Part shown: positions 36,376-49,827 of the stretch, in pieces | Position numbering within the stretch: position 1 is the stretch's first letter | Layout: every line of letters starts with the position of its first letter | Source: Acidobacteriota bacterium | GTDB taxonomy: Bacteria; Acidobacteriota; Blastocatellia; RBC074 | Direction: 5' to 3' | Assembly (NCBI GenBank): GCA_018269055.1 | Contig: JAFDVI010000043.1 | Location: 50,132-114,131, forward strand | DNA length: 64,000 nt | Made by a program: the position numbers and the translations under genes | The notes under the pieces: generated by a model | Told to the model about the DNA's origin: nothing | Seen by the model: only the letters and a program-made list of their open reading frames with translations | Databases searched by the model: none

Positions 36376-36409
36376 GTCCGCTTCTGGGATCACGCGTTCC
36401 CAAAATTGA
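36376..36409. promoter_or_regulatory. ADOP upstream dyad element (ADOP8 copy)
   Basis: The halves GTCCGCTTCTGGGAT and GTTCCCAAAATTGA surround a CACGC centre. It lies between divergent genes, so a terminator is not expected here. That makes this copy, with the one at 1769, the best argument for a regulatory role. Confidence 0.65.
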
Positions 36410-36546
36410 ATTGCGGCAATGACTGAGGTCAACAACACAAATTGAATTGAGCGGGAAAGCCGCTTCGTGCCTTGTTCGCCATCGGAAATCGTATTAGGCT
36501 CCGCCCGCTGTACCTTCAAATCACATCTTTCAAACGAGGAAAGTTC

Positions 36547-37401
36547 ATGACGAAACGAAGCTTGTTGCTGTCGGTCTGGATTTGCTGCGCAATCTTCACG
36601 ACCGCAACCCGCGCTGAGATGCGCAAAGACATTGAATTCGCCAAACCCGGCGGCTTCAGCCTCACGCTGGACGCGTATGTTCCGGATGGCAAGGGGCCGT
36701 TTCCCACGGTCATCATTGTTCACGGCGGAGGCTTTGCGCGCGGCGACAAGCAAACCTACGTGCCACCGCTATTTGAACCGCTCAGCCAAGCCGGGTTCGC
36801 ATGGTTCACGATCAATTACCGCATGCATCCGCAGTTCAAATTCCCTGCTCCGGTAGAAGACATTGAAGCCGCCATCCGCTTCGTCAAAACGCACGCCAAA
36901 GAATACAAAGTGGATTTGAGCCGCGTGGTGTTGATGGGCGAATCTGCGGGCGGCGCGCTGGTTTCATTTGTCGGTGTGCAAAACAAAAGCGCGATCAAAC
37001 TGGCAGCGGTCGTTCCGTTTTACGGCGTTCACGATTGGCAACAGCGCGCCGAAGAAGAGGCCGCAGGCAAAGTCGGCCCGAGCATCTGGCGCGAGTTTTT
37101 CAGCGTCCCGGCGGGAAATTCGCCCGAAGCCATCAAACGAATGAAGGAAGTGTCGGCAGCGACGTACATCAAGAAAGGCTTGCCGCCATTCCTGCTGATT
37201 CACGGCACGGAAGACACGCAGGTGAATTATCAGCAATCGGTCGTCATGCAGCAGCGAATGAAGCAGGCAGGCAATGTGTGCGACTTGATTACCGTCACAG
37301 GCGGGCCGCACGGAATGGGCGTCATCACCAAATTTCCAGACACGAAAGTGAAGATGATTGACTGGCTGAGAACTACGCTCAAACTCAATGCTGGCCATTG
37401 A
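36547..37401 (+). CDS. secreted alpha/beta hydrolase of the HSL/BD-FAE esterase type
   Basis: The 284-residue product starts at ATG 36547 with GAGGAAAG nearby; the longer frame from 36472 lacks a ribosome site. A signal peptide (LLLSVWICCAIFTTATRAE) precedes an alpha/beta-hydrolase domain with the HGGGF oxyanion motif, the nucleophile elbow GESAGG, the acid in HGTEDTQV and the histidine in GPHGMG. The group includes carbohydrate and carboxyl esterases. The gene is the only plus-strand gene among the ADOPs from 20 to 48 kb, and splits the ADOP8 and ADOP9 units. It starts in a region shared with the ADOP8 dyad and ends at a palindromic repeat facing ADOP9. Confidence 0.85.
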   Translation: MTKRSLLLSVWICCAIFTTATRAEMRKDIEFAKPGGFSLTLDAYVPDGKGPFPTVIIVHGGGFARGDKQTYVPPLFEPLSQAGFAWFTINYRMHPQFKFPAPVEDIEAAIRFVKTHAKEYKVDLSRVVLMGESAGGALVSFVGVQNKSAIKLAAVVPFYGVHDWQQRAEEEAAGKVGPSIWREFFSVPAGNSPEAIKRMKEVSAATYIKKGLPPFLLIHGTEDTQVNYQQSVVMQQRMKQAGNVCDLITVTGGPHGMGVITKFPDTKVKMIDWLRTTLKLNAGH

Positions 37402-37414
37402 AACAGAACCAATA

Positions 37415-37485
37415 GACAGGATTTACAGGATTCAACAGGATATTCCGGGCGATGAACAATCCTGTTTCATCTTGTTAATCCTGTC
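37415..37485. repeat. ACAGGATT-type inverted repeat, second copy
   Basis: Units GACAGGATTTACAGGATT (from 37415) pair with the right-hand arm ending ATCCTGTC at 37485. As at 16738-16821 it lies between convergent gene ends, here the hydrolase and ADOP9. Confidence 0.7.
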
Positions 37486-37522
37486 CATTTTTGATCTGCT
37501 TTCATAAAACGGGCTTCGTTGG

Positions 37523-40126
37523 CTACTCATATCGAAGCGCAATCATCGGGTCTACCTTCGTCGCTCGACGCGCCGGAAGGTAGCACGCAATCCACGCGAC
37601 GACGGTCAACAATACAGCCATCACGCCATAGGTCATCGGATCAGTCGGTTTGATGCCGAACAGCATTTTGGAAAGCTGCATCTGGCTTTCCAGGTATTTC
37701 GTCAGCACGTACGCGCCGCCTAAACCCAGCGCAACACCCAGCAGCGCCAGAACCATTCCCTGCCGCAAAATCATTTTCAACACTTCGGATTGCGAAGCGC
37801 CGAGCGCCATGCGAATGCCGATTTCGTGTGTACGTTGCGACACGGCGTAGGCCAGCACGCCGAACAACCCAATCGCCGCAAGTTGTTGCGCCAACAATCC
37901 GAACAACGTGACGAGTTTGGCAAACAACCGTTCCATTTGCAGCGTTTCGGTGGCGCGTTCTGCCTGTGTTTTGATGCCGGTGAGCGGCAGGTTTTGGTCT
38001 ACGTCGCGTACGGCTTGGCGCACGGCAGCGACCAACGCGCTTGGGTCGCCCGTGGTGCGCAGATAGAAATTCGCGCCGGACATCACACGCTGTTCCTGCC
38101 GCCAGGGCATGTAAGTCGTGGGGCGCGTATCTTCGCGCTGCGTGGCGTATTTGGCGTCTTTCACCAAACCGATAATTTCGATTTCATCCGGCTTTTTCGG
38201 ATCGAAGGTGAAGCGTTTTCCGACCGGAGATTCGCCGGGAAAATACTTGTTGGCAAAGGTTTGATTGACGACGGCGACCCGCGGCGCGCGTTCGTCATCC
38301 TGCCGGTTGAATGTGCGTCCGGCCAGCAGCGGAATTTCCAGCGTTTCGATCAGGTTATCGCGTCCAAACAACATATTGCTGTTGCCCGTCGGTTTGATGC
38401 GGCCTTCGGCATCCGGCGCTGCGCTGACCGCGTCGCGCAGCCAAAAACTGCTGGAATTGGTGCTCTGCGACAACAAAGTGACGTTGGCAAAGGTGACTTT
38501 GGGCGAGCCGGGCAAAGCCTCCAATCGCTCGGTCATTTGCGCATAAAGTTGGATCAACCGTTCGTCTTTGTATCCGATCAAACTCGGCGACACGCTGAAC
38601 AGCAACAGGTTTTGCGTGTTGAAGCCCGGATCAACGCGCTGCAAATTCAACAGCGTGCGCACAAACAATCCCGCGCCGACCAGCAGCAATAACGACAGCG
38701 CGACCTGCATAACAACCAAGCCACGGCTGAGCAAGGAACGCGAGGCTGCGCTGGAACCACGCCCGCTGTCTTTCAATGTCGGCGTCAAATCCACGTTGGT
38801 TGCGCGCCATGCCGGAGCCAAGCCAAAGATGATGCCGGTCAACACCGACAACCCCATCGTGAATCCGAGCACGCGCCAGTCCAATCTCGGCTCCAACGCT
38901 TTTGGCCCCCAATCGCTGACCGCCAGCAAACCATCCTTGATCCACAGCGCGAAGACCAATCCCAATGCTCCGCCAATCACCGAAAGCAAAATGCTTTCAG
39001 TCAGCAACTGCCGCATCAACCGCCAGCGGCTTGCGCCCAGCGCCAACCGTACGCCGATCTCTTTTTGCCGTCCGGAAGCGCGCGACAGCAGCAAATTCGC
39101 GACGTTCGCGCAGGCAATCAGCAAGACCATAACGACCACGCCCAGCAGTAAATACAGCGATGGCGCGTAATAGCTGCGCGAGTTCATTTCGCCCTGGCTG
39201 CCGGAAATGACCGCCAACCGCGGATAATCTTTTGGATCAAGCGGAGCAATGGCGTTTCCCCCATTGGCCAGAGCTTGCGTGTTGCGCGCGGCGCGCTGTT
39301 CGACGGCGGATTGCTGGAATGCGAGTTCCATCTGCGCCTGCGCCTGTTGCTGCGTCGCGCCCAGACGCAACCGTCCCATCATCCGCAACCACCATTGTCC
39401 CGCGCCGTACAGCCGCGAACGTTTCGGATCGTTGTTGAGTTGCGGTTCCACCGACAGTGGAATCGTCACGTCCTGCGTCGAACCAACCTGTCCCGCGCCA
39501 TCAAATCCGGGCTGCGTGACGCCAATCACCGTAAACGCCAGGTTGTTAAGATTGATCTGTTTGCCCACGACAGAGGCATCATTGCCGAAGCGTTTTTGCC
39601 AGTACCGATAACTCAGCACGGCAACCGGACTAGCCGACGGTTGGTCATCCTCATCAGTCAGCAAACGTCCAAGCAACGGTCGCACGCCCAATCCTGAGTG
39701 GTAATTCCCTGTCACCATTTGCCCTGTGACAACATCGGCTTGCCCATCAGCCAACAAATTTAAGCTGGCATTGCCGAAAGCAAAAATGTCCGACAGCGCG
39801 CTTTGTTTCTTCTGCTCTTCTCGCATCCGCTGGACGCTTTGGTACGGAAACGACGTGCCGATGGTCTTGCCTGTTTCGGGGTCTTTGCGCGTACTGCCGC
39901 TGTAACTGCCGTAGCTGAAATTTTCATTGACGACCGATTGAAACAACACCAATCTTTCCGGCTCCTTGACCGGCAGCAGTTTCAGCAACATCGCATCCAC
40001 GATGCTGAACAGCGCCGTGTTCGCGCCAATTCCCAGGGCTAAAGACAACACGGCGATTGCCGTGACGCCTTTTTGCTTCATCAACATTCGCACGCCATAG
40101 CGCAAATCCTGCCAGAGTGTTTGCAT
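37523..40126 (-). CDS. ADOP9: MacB/FtsX-type orphan ABC permease, 867-residue subfamily
   Basis: This 867-residue permease closes the ADOP12-11-10-9 unit. It belongs to a longer subfamily with ADOP11 and ADOP12: the first helix is LALGIGANTALFSIVDAMLL, the first periplasmic domain is longer, the first FtsX block is near residue 337 and the second near 769, and an insertion of about 15 residues (ESQMQLSKMLFGIKPTDPM) precedes the last helix. A LFGLLAQQLAAIGLFGVLAY helix replaces the usual form. It ends ARRATKVDPMIALRYE. It is closest in sequence to ADOP12, sharing long stretches such as PKKPDEIEI and MERLFAKL. The pair probably arose by duplication. Confidence 0.9.
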   Translation of the reverse strand: MQTLWQDLRYGVRMLMKQKGVTAIAVLSLALGIGANTALFSIVDAMLLKLLPVKEPERLVLFQSVVNENFSYGSYSGSTRKDPETGKTIGTSFPYQSVQRMREEQKKQSALSDIFAFGNASLNLLADGQADVVTGQMVTGNYHSGLGVRPLLGRLLTDEDDQPSASPVAVLSYRYWQKRFGNDASVVGKQINLNNLAFTVIGVTQPGFDGAGQVGSTQDVTIPLSVEPQLNNDPKRSRLYGAGQWWLRMMGRLRLGATQQQAQAQMELAFQQSAVEQRAARNTQALANGGNAIAPLDPKDYPRLAVISGSQGEMNSRSYYAPSLYLLLGVVVMVLLIACANVANLLLSRASGRQKEIGVRLALGASRWRLMRQLLTESILLSVIGGALGLVFALWIKDGLLAVSDWGPKALEPRLDWRVLGFTMGLSVLTGIIFGLAPAWRATNVDLTPTLKDSGRGSSAASRSLLSRGLVVMQVALSLLLLVGAGLFVRTLLNLQRVDPGFNTQNLLLFSVSPSLIGYKDERLIQLYAQMTERLEALPGSPKVTFANVTLLSQSTNSSSFWLRDAVSAAPDAEGRIKPTGNSNMLFGRDNLIETLEIPLLAGRTFNRQDDERAPRVAVVNQTFANKYFPGESPVGKRFTFDPKKPDEIEIIGLVKDAKYATQREDTRPTTYMPWRQEQRVMSGANFYLRTTGDPSALVAAVRQAVRDVDQNLPLTGIKTQAERATETLQMERLFAKLVTLFGLLAQQLAAIGLFGVLAYAVSQRTHEIGIRMALGASQSEVLKMILRQGMVLALLGVALGLGGAYVLTKYLESQMQLSKMLFGIKPTDPMTYGVMAVLLTVVAWIACYLPARRATKVDPMIALRYE

Positions 40127-40201
40127 AATTTTCCTTGTCGAAAGGATGAAGTCGGAATGATGAAGGATGATTTCTCTGCCTTATTCCTCATTCATACTTC
40201 A
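40127..40201. repeat. repeated ADOP junction spacer, copy 3
   Basis: The 75-bp spacer is a shortened version: the left half GGATGAAGTCGGAATGATG is nearly identical to copy 2, while part of the right half is lost. Confidence 0.7.
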
Positions 40202-45316
<5,115 letters not shown>

Positions 45317-45400
45317 AAGTCTCCTTGTCGAAAGGATGAAGTCGGAACGATGAAAGATGAACTCTCCGCTCTTCATTCATCACTCCGCGTTCATACTTCA
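45317..45400. repeat. repeated ADOP junction spacer, copy 5
   Basis: The 84-bp spacer contains GGATGAAGTCGGAACGATG facing TTCATTCATCACTCCGC, and the AAGGAG of ADOP11. Confidence 0.75.
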
Positions 45401-48004
45401 TCATTCGTAGCGAAGCGCAATCATCGGATCCACTTTCGTTGCGCGCCATGCCGGAATGAAACACGCCACGAGCGCCACGACCGTCAATCCAACAACAATC
45501 ACGCCATAGGTCATCGGATCAGTGGGCTTCACGTTGAACAGCATGCGCGACAAATGCACCCAACTTTCCAGGTATTTCGTCAGGACATAGGCTCCGATCA
45601 ACCCCAACACAATCCCAAGCAACGTCAGCCTCATTCCCTGCCGCAGAACCATATTCATCACATCGCGCCCTTCAGCGCCAAGCGCCATCCGAATTCCGAT
45701 TTCGTGTGTTCGCTGGGAAACCGCATAGGCCATCACGCCGAACAACCCGATGGAAGCCAGTTGTTGCGCCAGCAGACCAAATAAAGTCAGCAGCTTGGCG
45801 AAGAGCCGCTCCATCCGCAGCGTTTCCTCGGCTTGTTCGACCTGGGTGCGGATGTTGACCAGAGGCAGATTTTCATCCACTTCGCGCATGGCCTGGCGAA
45901 CGGCTGCGACTGCATTCGATGGATCGCCTGCCGTGCGAACTTCAATGGTGGCATTGCCCATCGAGCGAAGTTCCTGCCGCCAGGAGGTATAAGCCGTAGG
46001 CGGAACCTCATCGCGCTGGCGCGCATATTTCGCGTCCTTGACCAACCCGACAATTTCAATTTCATCCGGCTTTTTCGGGTCGAAGGTGAATCGTTTACCG
46101 ATGGGATTTTCGTTGGGGAAGTATGTGTTGGCGAAGGTTTGATTGACCACCACGACTCTGGGTGCCTTGGCGTCATCCTGTGCTGTCAATCTGCGTCCGG
46201 CCAGCAGCGGAATTCCCATCGCTTCCGTAAAGTTTTCGCGCGCCTGATGAATGTAACCTTCACCGCTGGATTTGATTCGACCTTCTGCATCCGGCGGAGC
46301 ATTCAATACATCGCGCAAAAACACATCGCGCGAGCTTGATCCTCGCGCCAGCAACGCCATGCGCGAAAAAGTCACCGACTGCACGCCCGGAACTGCTTCC
46401 AACCGCTCCATCGTTCGTTCGTACAGTTGGGATAACCTGTCCTCTTTGTATCCAATCAACCCCGGCTGAATGCCGAACAGCATCAAATTGCGCGTGTTAA
46501 AGCCCGGCTCGACGTGCTGCAAATTCAGCAAGGTTCGGACAAACAATCCAGCGCCGATCAGCAGCAATAAAGACAATGCCACTTGCGCCACAACCAATCC
46601 TCGGCTGAGCAAAGAGCGCGAAATGGCGCTCGATCCGCGTCCGCTGTCTTTCAGCGTGGGCGTCAAATCCACTTTCGTCGCGCGCCACGCCGGAGCCAAT
46701 CCAAAAATAATACCGGTCAACAATGACAACGCCATCGTAAAACCGAGCACGCGCCAATCCAGTTGCGGTTCCAGCGCGCGCATCCCGCGTCCGCCCCAAT
46801 CGTTCACGGCCAGCAATCCATCCTTGATCCACAGGGTGAACAGGATTCCCAGCGCTCCGCCGATCAAAGCCAGCAGCACGCTTTCGGTCAGCAACTGGCG
46901 AATCAATCGCCAGCGACTGGCTCCGAGCGCCAGCCGCACGGCGATTTCTTTTTGCCTGGAAGCCGCGCGCGCCAATAGCAAATTCGCGACGTTTGCACAG
47001 GCAATCAGCAATACCAAGCCGACGACGCCGAGCAGCATATACAGCGATGGCGCGTAATACTGTCGCGTATTCATTTCGCCCTGCCCGCCCGGATCGAGAA
47101 ACAAACGCGGATAAAATTTTGGGTCCAAATTGTTGATTGCATTGCGACCCGCTGCCTGCGCCTGCACCTGTCGCGCGGCGCGATGTTCCAGAACGGAATT
47201 GTGAAACACTGGTTCCAGTTGGGCTCGCGCCTGTTCCGCAGTCGCCCCTGGCTTCAGTCTTCCCATCAGCCGCAACCACCAAGTGCCAGCGCCGCTCAGG
47301 TTGGAAAAGTTGCGGTCCGTGTAAAGCTGCGGCTCCCAAGCCAGTGGGATCGTTACATCCTGCGTCGAACCAGCCTCCATCGTTCCCTCAAATCCCGGCG
47401 GCGTGACCCCTATGATGGTAAAGGCGATGTTGTTCAGATTGATCTGCTTCCCAATGACGGCTTCATTGCCGTGAAATCGTTGTTGCCAGTACCGATAACT
47501 GATGACGGCAACAGGACTTGCCGACGCCTTGTCATCTTCATCGGTCATCACGCGCCCCAACATCGGCTGCACGCCCAGCCCGATAAAATAATTCCCCGAA
47601 ACTGCCTGCCCACTGGCAACATCGGAAATTCCATCCGCATTGACATTTAATCCCACATCGCCGAATGCAAAGATGTCCGAAAGCGGGCTTTCCTGTTCGC
47701 GCATGCGCTGGTAGCTGATATAGGCAAACGAAGTCATACGCCGTTGCCCAGTGGCCGGGTCGGTTTCGGAATTTCCGCTGTAACTGCCAACGCTGAATTC
47801 GCGCGGCGCCATTGAACGGAACAGCACCAACCGTTCCGGTTCTTTGACCGGCAGCATTCTGAGCAACATTGCATCCACGATGCTAAACAGCGCCGTATTC
47901 GCGCCAATTCCCAGCGCCAACGACAACACCGCAATCGCCGTGATGCCTTTCTGCTTCATCAACATTCGCGCGCCATAACGCAGGTCTTGCCACAACGTCA
48001 GCAT
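45401..48004 (-). CDS. ADOP12: MacB/FtsX-type orphan ABC permease, head of the ADOP12-9 unit
   Basis: This 867-residue permease begins MLTLWQDLRYGARMLMKQKG with first helix LALGIGANTALFSIVDAMLL. The first FtsX block lies near residue 335 and the second near 768 (HEIGIRMALGAEGRDVMNMV). The subfamily insertion reads ESWVHLSRMLFNVKPTDPM. The end is PAWRATKVDPMIALRYE, with Trp for the usual Arg. Its nearest relative here is ADOP9. Upstream it has both a sigma-54-like box (93 bp before the ATG) and the dyad, so it leads the four-gene unit. The ribosome site is GGAGGAAGC directly before the ATG. Confidence 0.9.
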   Translation of the reverse strand: MLTLWQDLRYGARMLMKQKGITAIAVLSLALGIGANTALFSIVDAMLLRMLPVKEPERLVLFRSMAPREFSVGSYSGNSETDPATGQRRMTSFAYISYQRMREQESPLSDIFAFGDVGLNVNADGISDVASGQAVSGNYFIGLGVQPMLGRVMTDEDDKASASPVAVISYRYWQQRFHGNEAVIGKQINLNNIAFTIIGVTPPGFEGTMEAGSTQDVTIPLAWEPQLYTDRNFSNLSGAGTWWLRLMGRLKPGATAEQARAQLEPVFHNSVLEHRAARQVQAQAAGRNAINNLDPKFYPRLFLDPGGQGEMNTRQYYAPSLYMLLGVVGLVLLIACANVANLLLARAASRQKEIAVRLALGASRWRLIRQLLTESVLLALIGGALGILFTLWIKDGLLAVNDWGGRGMRALEPQLDWRVLGFTMALSLLTGIIFGLAPAWRATKVDLTPTLKDSGRGSSAISRSLLSRGLVVAQVALSLLLLIGAGLFVRTLLNLQHVEPGFNTRNLMLFGIQPGLIGYKEDRLSQLYERTMERLEAVPGVQSVTFSRMALLARGSSSRDVFLRDVLNAPPDAEGRIKSSGEGYIHQARENFTEAMGIPLLAGRRLTAQDDAKAPRVVVVNQTFANTYFPNENPIGKRFTFDPKKPDEIEIVGLVKDAKYARQRDEVPPTAYTSWRQELRSMGNATIEVRTAGDPSNAVAAVRQAMREVDENLPLVNIRTQVEQAEETLRMERLFAKLLTLFGLLAQQLASIGLFGVMAYAVSQRTHEIGIRMALGAEGRDVMNMVLRQGMRLTLLGIVLGLIGAYVLTKYLESWVHLSRMLFNVKPTDPMTYGVIVVGLTVVALVACFIPAWRATKVDPMIALRYE

Positions 48005-48096
48005 GCTTCCTCCGGAACATCCGCAACAAGGGATGGGCTTTCGTCTGAGTTGGTAAACGTCGCATGGAGAAAATCAGGTTAATCTTTAGGCGAATA

Positions 48097-48112
48097 ACCA
48101 AACCCTGTGCCA
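48097..48112 (-). promoter_or_regulatory. sigma-54-like promoter of the ADOP12-9 unit
   Basis: The minus-strand box TGGCACAGGGTTTGGT keeps the GG and TTG elements at the correct distance. It lies 93 bp before the ADOP12 start and 84 bp below the dyad. Confidence 0.6.
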
Positions 48113-48195
48113 GCATTTGAGGGCGAACAGGTCTCTGTAACTGGCGTAATTACAGATGTTGGCGAGCCATCCGGTACAGATTTGACCTTATGATT

Positions 48196-48230
48196 GTCCG
48201 CTCGCGGGATTGGCTTTTCCCGAAAGCGGA
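48196..48230. promoter_or_regulatory. ADOP upstream dyad element (ADOP12 copy)
   Basis: The halves GTCCGCTCGCGGGATTGG and TTTCCCGAAAGCGGA are dyad-related. It begins 36 bp after the stop of the zinc-ribbon/TPR gene, so a terminator role cannot be excluded for this copy alone. Confidence 0.6.
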
Positions 48231-48265
48231 AAGAGTTTGGCCTGCAATTCGGCCTGGATCTGCGG

Positions 48266-49120
48266 TTAGTTTTTGGCTTTCTTCAATTCCTTTTCCAGTC
48301 GTTTGACATGCTGCGCCGCAACCGAAGCATATTTGCCGGAAGTGCATTGGCGATAAGCATTCAGCGCCTGCTCCGACTGCCCCAATTGTTGGTAAGACAG
48401 ACCCATCAGGTAATAAACGTCGCGGTTGGCGGGATCGAGTTTCAACGCCTGTTGATATTCCGCGAGCGCAGTCGAGGGATTTTTGGCATTCACTCCCAGC
48501 TTAATGTGATCTTCCGCCGTCAACGCCGATCCGGTTTCGGTTTTCCCAGTCGGAGTCGCTGCCGTGCTCCCAACGGCAGCCTTGGGCTTGCCGCCGGAAA
48601 CTTCGGAGCCTTCGGGGGTTTTCTCCGCAGTTTCCTGCGGAGAAGATTGCACATCAGGAGCTGCAGAAGCTTGCGGTTGCGGCGTTTCGGTTGGTGTGGG
48701 CTGAACAGTCGGGCTTGGAGTTGCATTCGCATCGGCAACCGTGTCGGCTGAGTTTCCCGTAGCAAAATACAGGCTCAGCGCAGCCACTGCGACCAGGACA
48801 AATAGCCCGACAATCGCAACCACCTTCATCGGCGATTTTGACGGAATCGGCGCAGTCGGCGTTGCGGCAGGTCCAATATGAGTTTTCAAAACGTCCGTCG
48901 CCGGCGGCGAAACCTTATCGGTGGAAACCGTCGCGGGAGGAAGCTCTTCCGTATCCGGAATCAGCGCTGCGGTTTCGCGTTGGAAATCATGGGAAAACAA
49001 AGGCTCGGTGCTGACGTTGGTATCGTACGATTTCGGTGGGGTAACCGAACCGCCACACTTCGGACAAAATTTGACCTGCCCTGGCAATTCGTTTCCACAG
49101 TATTCACATGCAACCGGCAT
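48266..49120 (-). CDS. zinc-ribbon membrane protein with C-terminal TPR
   Basis: The 284-residue product has an N-terminal zinc ribbon with two CxxC knuckles (Cys5, Cys8, Cys19, Cys22), a polar linker, one membrane helix (VVAIVGLFVLVAVAALSLYF, about 99-118), a Pro/Thr/Ala-rich stretch and a pair of tetratricopeptide-like repeats (about 214-262: STALAEYQQALKLDPANRDV, YYLMGLSYQQLGQSEQAL). Orientation with the ribbon in the cytoplasm and the TPR outside is likely. AGGAGG lies ten bases before the ATG. A binding or scaffold role is inferred. It is the gene upstream of the ADOP12 promoter region. Confidence 0.75.
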   Translation of the reverse strand: MPVACEYCGNELPGQVKFCPKCGGSVTPPKSYDTNVSTEPLFSHDFQRETAALIPDTEELPPATVSTDKVSPPATDVLKTHIGPAATPTAPIPSKSPMKVVAIVGLFVLVAVAALSLYFATGNSADTVADANATPSPTVQPTPTETPQPQASAAPDVQSSPQETAEKTPEGSEVSGGKPKAAVGSTAATPTGKTETGSALTAEDHIKLGVNAKNPSTALAEYQQALKLDPANRDVYYLMGLSYQQLGQSEQALNAYRQCTSGKYASVAAQHVKRLEKELKKAKN

Positions 49121-49190
49121 TGATAGTTATCCTCCTGATTGAATCCTGATTGAATCTCAGATCATTACGGCCCCGCCAATTTGCCCAGCA

Positions 49191-49658
49191 TCAACACGTT
49201 TCCGGTAGGCGCGAAGTATAAACCACAGTGAATTTTTCGCGCGGGTCCGCACGTTCGGAAAATGGGCGTTCCGGCTCGCTGAGTTTTTCAACCCAGGCAT
49301 GCCCATCGGTCCTTGGTTCATCGCGCCTGACTCCGAAGCAGATTTTTGCCGGAATTCCGTATCCGTTTAACAGCCGATAAACGATTAATGATTGGTGCAC
49401 GCATTTCCCCCATTCGACCGGAAACGCGATGACGAAAGCGGCAAAACGAACGATCTTTTCTTCCTCGGAAATCCTCCAACCGGTTTGCGGCGGCAAGTAA
49501 ATCCGGTCCACAGCCGTTAGCGCCGAACCAAACTGCGGCGAAACCGCCCGCTCAGGCAAATGCCTTCTGACCAATCGAGCCGCTTCAATTGCTCTGGCCA
49601 GCAGTAAATAATTTTCCCAATCGAAAATGTATCGGTAAAACTTCAGCAGGTGCTTCAT
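49191..49658 (-). CDS. orphan lasso-peptide B2-like transglutaminase-fold protein
   Basis: The 155-residue protein matches the Transglut_core3 group, best known as the B2 peptidase of lasso-peptide systems: GKCVHQSLIVYRLLNGYGIP with the nucleophile Cys86, then the conserved FGVRRDE and DGHAWVE with His120. B2 proteins cut the leader from a lasso precursor together with a PqqD-like B1. Neither B1, an asparagine-synthetase-like cyclase nor a precursor gene is in the neighbourhood, so this is either a solitary protease or part of a different pathway. The next gene on the same strand, 70 bp on, is the zinc-ribbon/TPR gene, and the M1-like gene is divergent. Confidence 0.72.
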   Translation of the reverse strand: MKHLLKFYRYIFDWENYLLLARAIEAARLVRRHLPERAVSPQFGSALTAVDRIYLPPQTGWRISEEEKIVRFAAFVIAFPVEWGKCVHQSLIVYRLLNGYGIPAKICFGVRRDEPRTDGHAWVEKLSEPERPFSERADPREKFTVVYTSRLPETC

Positions 49659-49745
49659 TGGAATGCCTCGCCCCAGCGACGCGCATTATGCCACAGGTCA
49701 CGAATTTGCAAGTTTGGCACCAGCAGGCGTTCAGGCAATCAGTGT

Positions 49746-49775
49746 AGTTTCACAAAGCGATTGGCGATGGCTATA
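49746..49775 (+). promoter_or_regulatory. sigma-70-type promoter of the M1-like gene
   Basis: The -10 element is TATAAT (49770-49775), with TTCACA at 49747-49752 as the -35 element at 17-bp spacing. The gene starts 53 bp beyond. Confidence 0.55.
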
Positions 49776-49827
49776 ATCGCCTCGCAACGAGCGCAGTACA
49801 ACGATTCAAACTTATGGGGACGAGGAG

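Noticed and set aside
48196..48230. Dyad elements explained as terminators
   Set aside because: This copy and that at 25189 follow gene ends, but those at 1769 and 36376 lie between divergent genes, and all keep the same distance to the TGGCAC box.
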